Positions 7,231 to 8,419 of a DNA stretch of 8,419 nucleotides are shown piece by piece. The notes under the pieces were generated by a model. That model was not told the DNA's origin. It ran no database searches and worked only from the letters and a program-made list of their open reading frames with translations. Within the stretch, counting starts at the first letter, position 1, and each line of letters starts with the position of its first letter. The stretch covers positions 1 through 8,419 of the forward strand of contig CAMCWJ010000110.1 in NCBI GenBank assembly GCA_945882475.1, in the 5' to 3' direction. This DNA comes from Bifidobacterium breve. GTDB lineage: Bacteria > Actinomycetota > Actinomycetes > Mycobacteriales > Mycobacteriaceae. A program made the position numbers and the translations under genes.

Positions 7231-8419
7231 ATGCTGACTCGCTTCATCAAATTCCAGTTGGTGACGTTCGTTGTCCTGACCGTCCTGGCACTGATCGGCC
7301 TGAGCATCTACTACCTGCGCCTGCCGAGCCTGGCCGGGATCGGCCAGTACACGCTGACCGCGGATCTGCCGGCGGCCGGCGGCCTGTACAAGACGTCGAA
7401 CGTGACCTATCGCGGGGCCACGATCGGCACCGTGACCGACGTCCAGCCCACCGAGAAGGGCGCCCGGGCCACCCTGCGCATCGCCGACAAGTACCAGATC
7501 CCGGTCGACGCCAGCGCCAACGTTCGTTCGGTGACGGCCGTCGGCGAGCAGTACCTCGACCTGGTGGCCGACGGCACGTCGACCCAGTACTTCCAACCCG
7601 GGCAGACCATCACCAAGGGCACCGTGCCGAAACCGGTGGGTCCGGCACTGGACGCGGCCTATAAGAACCTCGCCGCGATCCCCGCGGAGAAGATCGCCAA
7701 CCTGCTGGAGGAGACGTCCCAGGCCCTCGGTGGACTGGGTCCGACACTGCAGAAGCTGACCGACAACACCGCGACCTTCGTTGATGAACTCAACACCAAC
7801 ATCACCGATCTCAATGACATCGTCGACAACACCCCGCCGATCCTCGACAGCCAGGTTCAGTCCGCCGACGCGATCGCCCGGTGGGCCGCCAACCTGAACT
7901 CGCTGACAGCCCAGAGCAAGGAGCAGGACGCCGCACTGCGGAGCGTCCTGCGCGAGGCCGCTCCCACCGCCGAAGGCCTCAACACCCTGTTCGTCGACGT
8001 TCAGGACGGTCTTCCGCAGACGCTGGCGAACCTCGCGATCATCACCGAGATGCTCAAGCGCTACAACAAGGGCGTGGAGCAGGCTCTGGTGCTGCTGCCG
8101 CAGGGCGCCGCGGCCGGTCAGGCAGTGGCCAGCCCGTTCCCCAATAAGGCCGCCCTCGACCTTGGCCTGGCGTTGAACCAGCCTCCGCCATGCCTGACCG
8201 GATTCCTGCCGGCCAGTCAGTGGCGGTCACCGGCGGACACCAGTGTGCGTCCGGTGGAGGACGGTCTTTACTGCAAGATCCCGAAGGACACCCCGGCCAA
8301 CTCCGTCCGCGGTGCCCGTAACTTCCCCTGTGTGGACGTTCCCGGCAAACGTGGCGCCTCGCCGGCGGAATGCCGCAGCGACGAGCCGTACCAGCCGCTG
8401 GGCACCAACCCGTGGTACG
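7231..8419 (+). CDS. mceF: MCE family protein MceF, 5' part
   Basis: The last of the six tunnel subunits; 396 codons are present and the frame is still open at the window end. Mce1F is recalled as about 515 residues, so roughly 120 C-terminal residues are missing. It starts MLTRFIKFQL, with a membrane anchor at about residues 8-28 and an MCE domain at about 38-112. The core motif RGATIGTV (61-68) has Ala where the other subunits have Val, and the pore-loop region is VTAVGEQYLDLV. A helical region covers about 135-295 and includes DSQVQSADAIARWAANLNSL and VQDGLPQTLANL. The C-terminal section has the conserved PPPCLTGFLPASQWRSPADTS and PYQPLGTNPWY, with Cys321, Cys348, Cys367 and Cys381, possibly two disulfides. 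In related operons Mce-associated membrane proteins follow mceF, but that region is outside the window. Confidence 0.95.
   Translation, partial: MLTRFIKFQLVTFVVLTVLALIGLSIYYLRLPSLAGIGQYTLTADLPAAGGLYKTSNVTYRGATIGTVTDVQPTEKGARATLRIADKYQIPVDASANVRSVTAVGEQYLDLVADGTSTQYFQPGQTITKGTVPKPVGPALDAAYKNLAAIPAEKIANLLEETSQALGGLGPTLQKLTDNTATFVDELNTNITDLNDIVDNTPPILDSQVQSADAIARWAANLNSLTAQSKEQDAALRSVLREAAPTAEGLNTLFVDVQDGLPQTLANLAIITEMLKRYNKGVEQALVLLPQGAAAGQAVASPFPNKAALDLGLALNQPPPCLTGFLPASQWRSPADTSVRPVEDGLYCKIPKDTPANSVRGARNFPCVDVPGKRGASPAECRSDEPYQPLGTNPWY

Noticed and set aside
1..8419. A hidden novel system, mobile element or CRISPR within the window
   Set aside because: Coding by the seven mce-operon genes is practically continuous. 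There are no inverted repeats, integrase or transposase motifs, spaced direct repeats or marked composition shifts beyond the proline-rich tails.

Overview
The window is a single, tightly packed stretch of one mycobacterial mce operon, read entirely on the + strand. The organism is a high-GC actinobacterium, almost certainly a mycobacterium in the broad sense. The reasons are a strong G/C preference at third codon positions, the invariant order yrbE-B, mceA, B, C, D, E, F, and close resemblance of every product to the Mce1/Mce2 subgroup as I remember it from Mycobacterium tuberculosis. I cannot name the species, or say whether this is the mce1 locus, the mce2 locus or an extra copy in an environmental mycobacterium.

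Layout: 1-710 is the 3' part of yrbEB, the membrane permease, with its start outside the window. Next come mceA (717-1928), mceB (1925-2965), mceC (2962-4416), mceD (4420-6060), the lipoprotein gene mceE (6060-7214) and the 5' part of mceF (7231 to the window end). Junctions are a 6-base gap, two ATGA overlaps, a 3-base gap, a 1-base overlap (TAGTG) and a 16-base gap. There is no room for internal promoters or terminators and none is seen. No stretch over 300 bases lacks a gene, and I see no RNA gene, mobile element, CRISPR array or minus-strand gene.

How the genes work together: in the established mycobacterial model, two YrbE permeases and a separately encoded ATPase (MceG/Mkl) form an ABC-type engine in the inner membrane. 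Six different Mce subunits, each with one MCE (MlaD-type) domain, assemble as a heterohexameric ring and helical tunnel spanning the periplasm. The complex moves lipids; Mce1-type systems are tied to fatty or mycolic acids. The window holds one permease and all six tunnel subunits, five complete and MceF partial. All complete genes are intact, with no frameshift or internal stop.

This is a known system and I do not see a previously undescribed one. The points worth a second look are modest: a shorter MceA lacking the hydrophobic insertion recalled for M. tuberculosis Mce1A, the proline-rich tails of MceC and MceD, subunit-specific changes in the MCE core motifs, and paired cysteines in every Mce subunit except the lipoprotein MceE.
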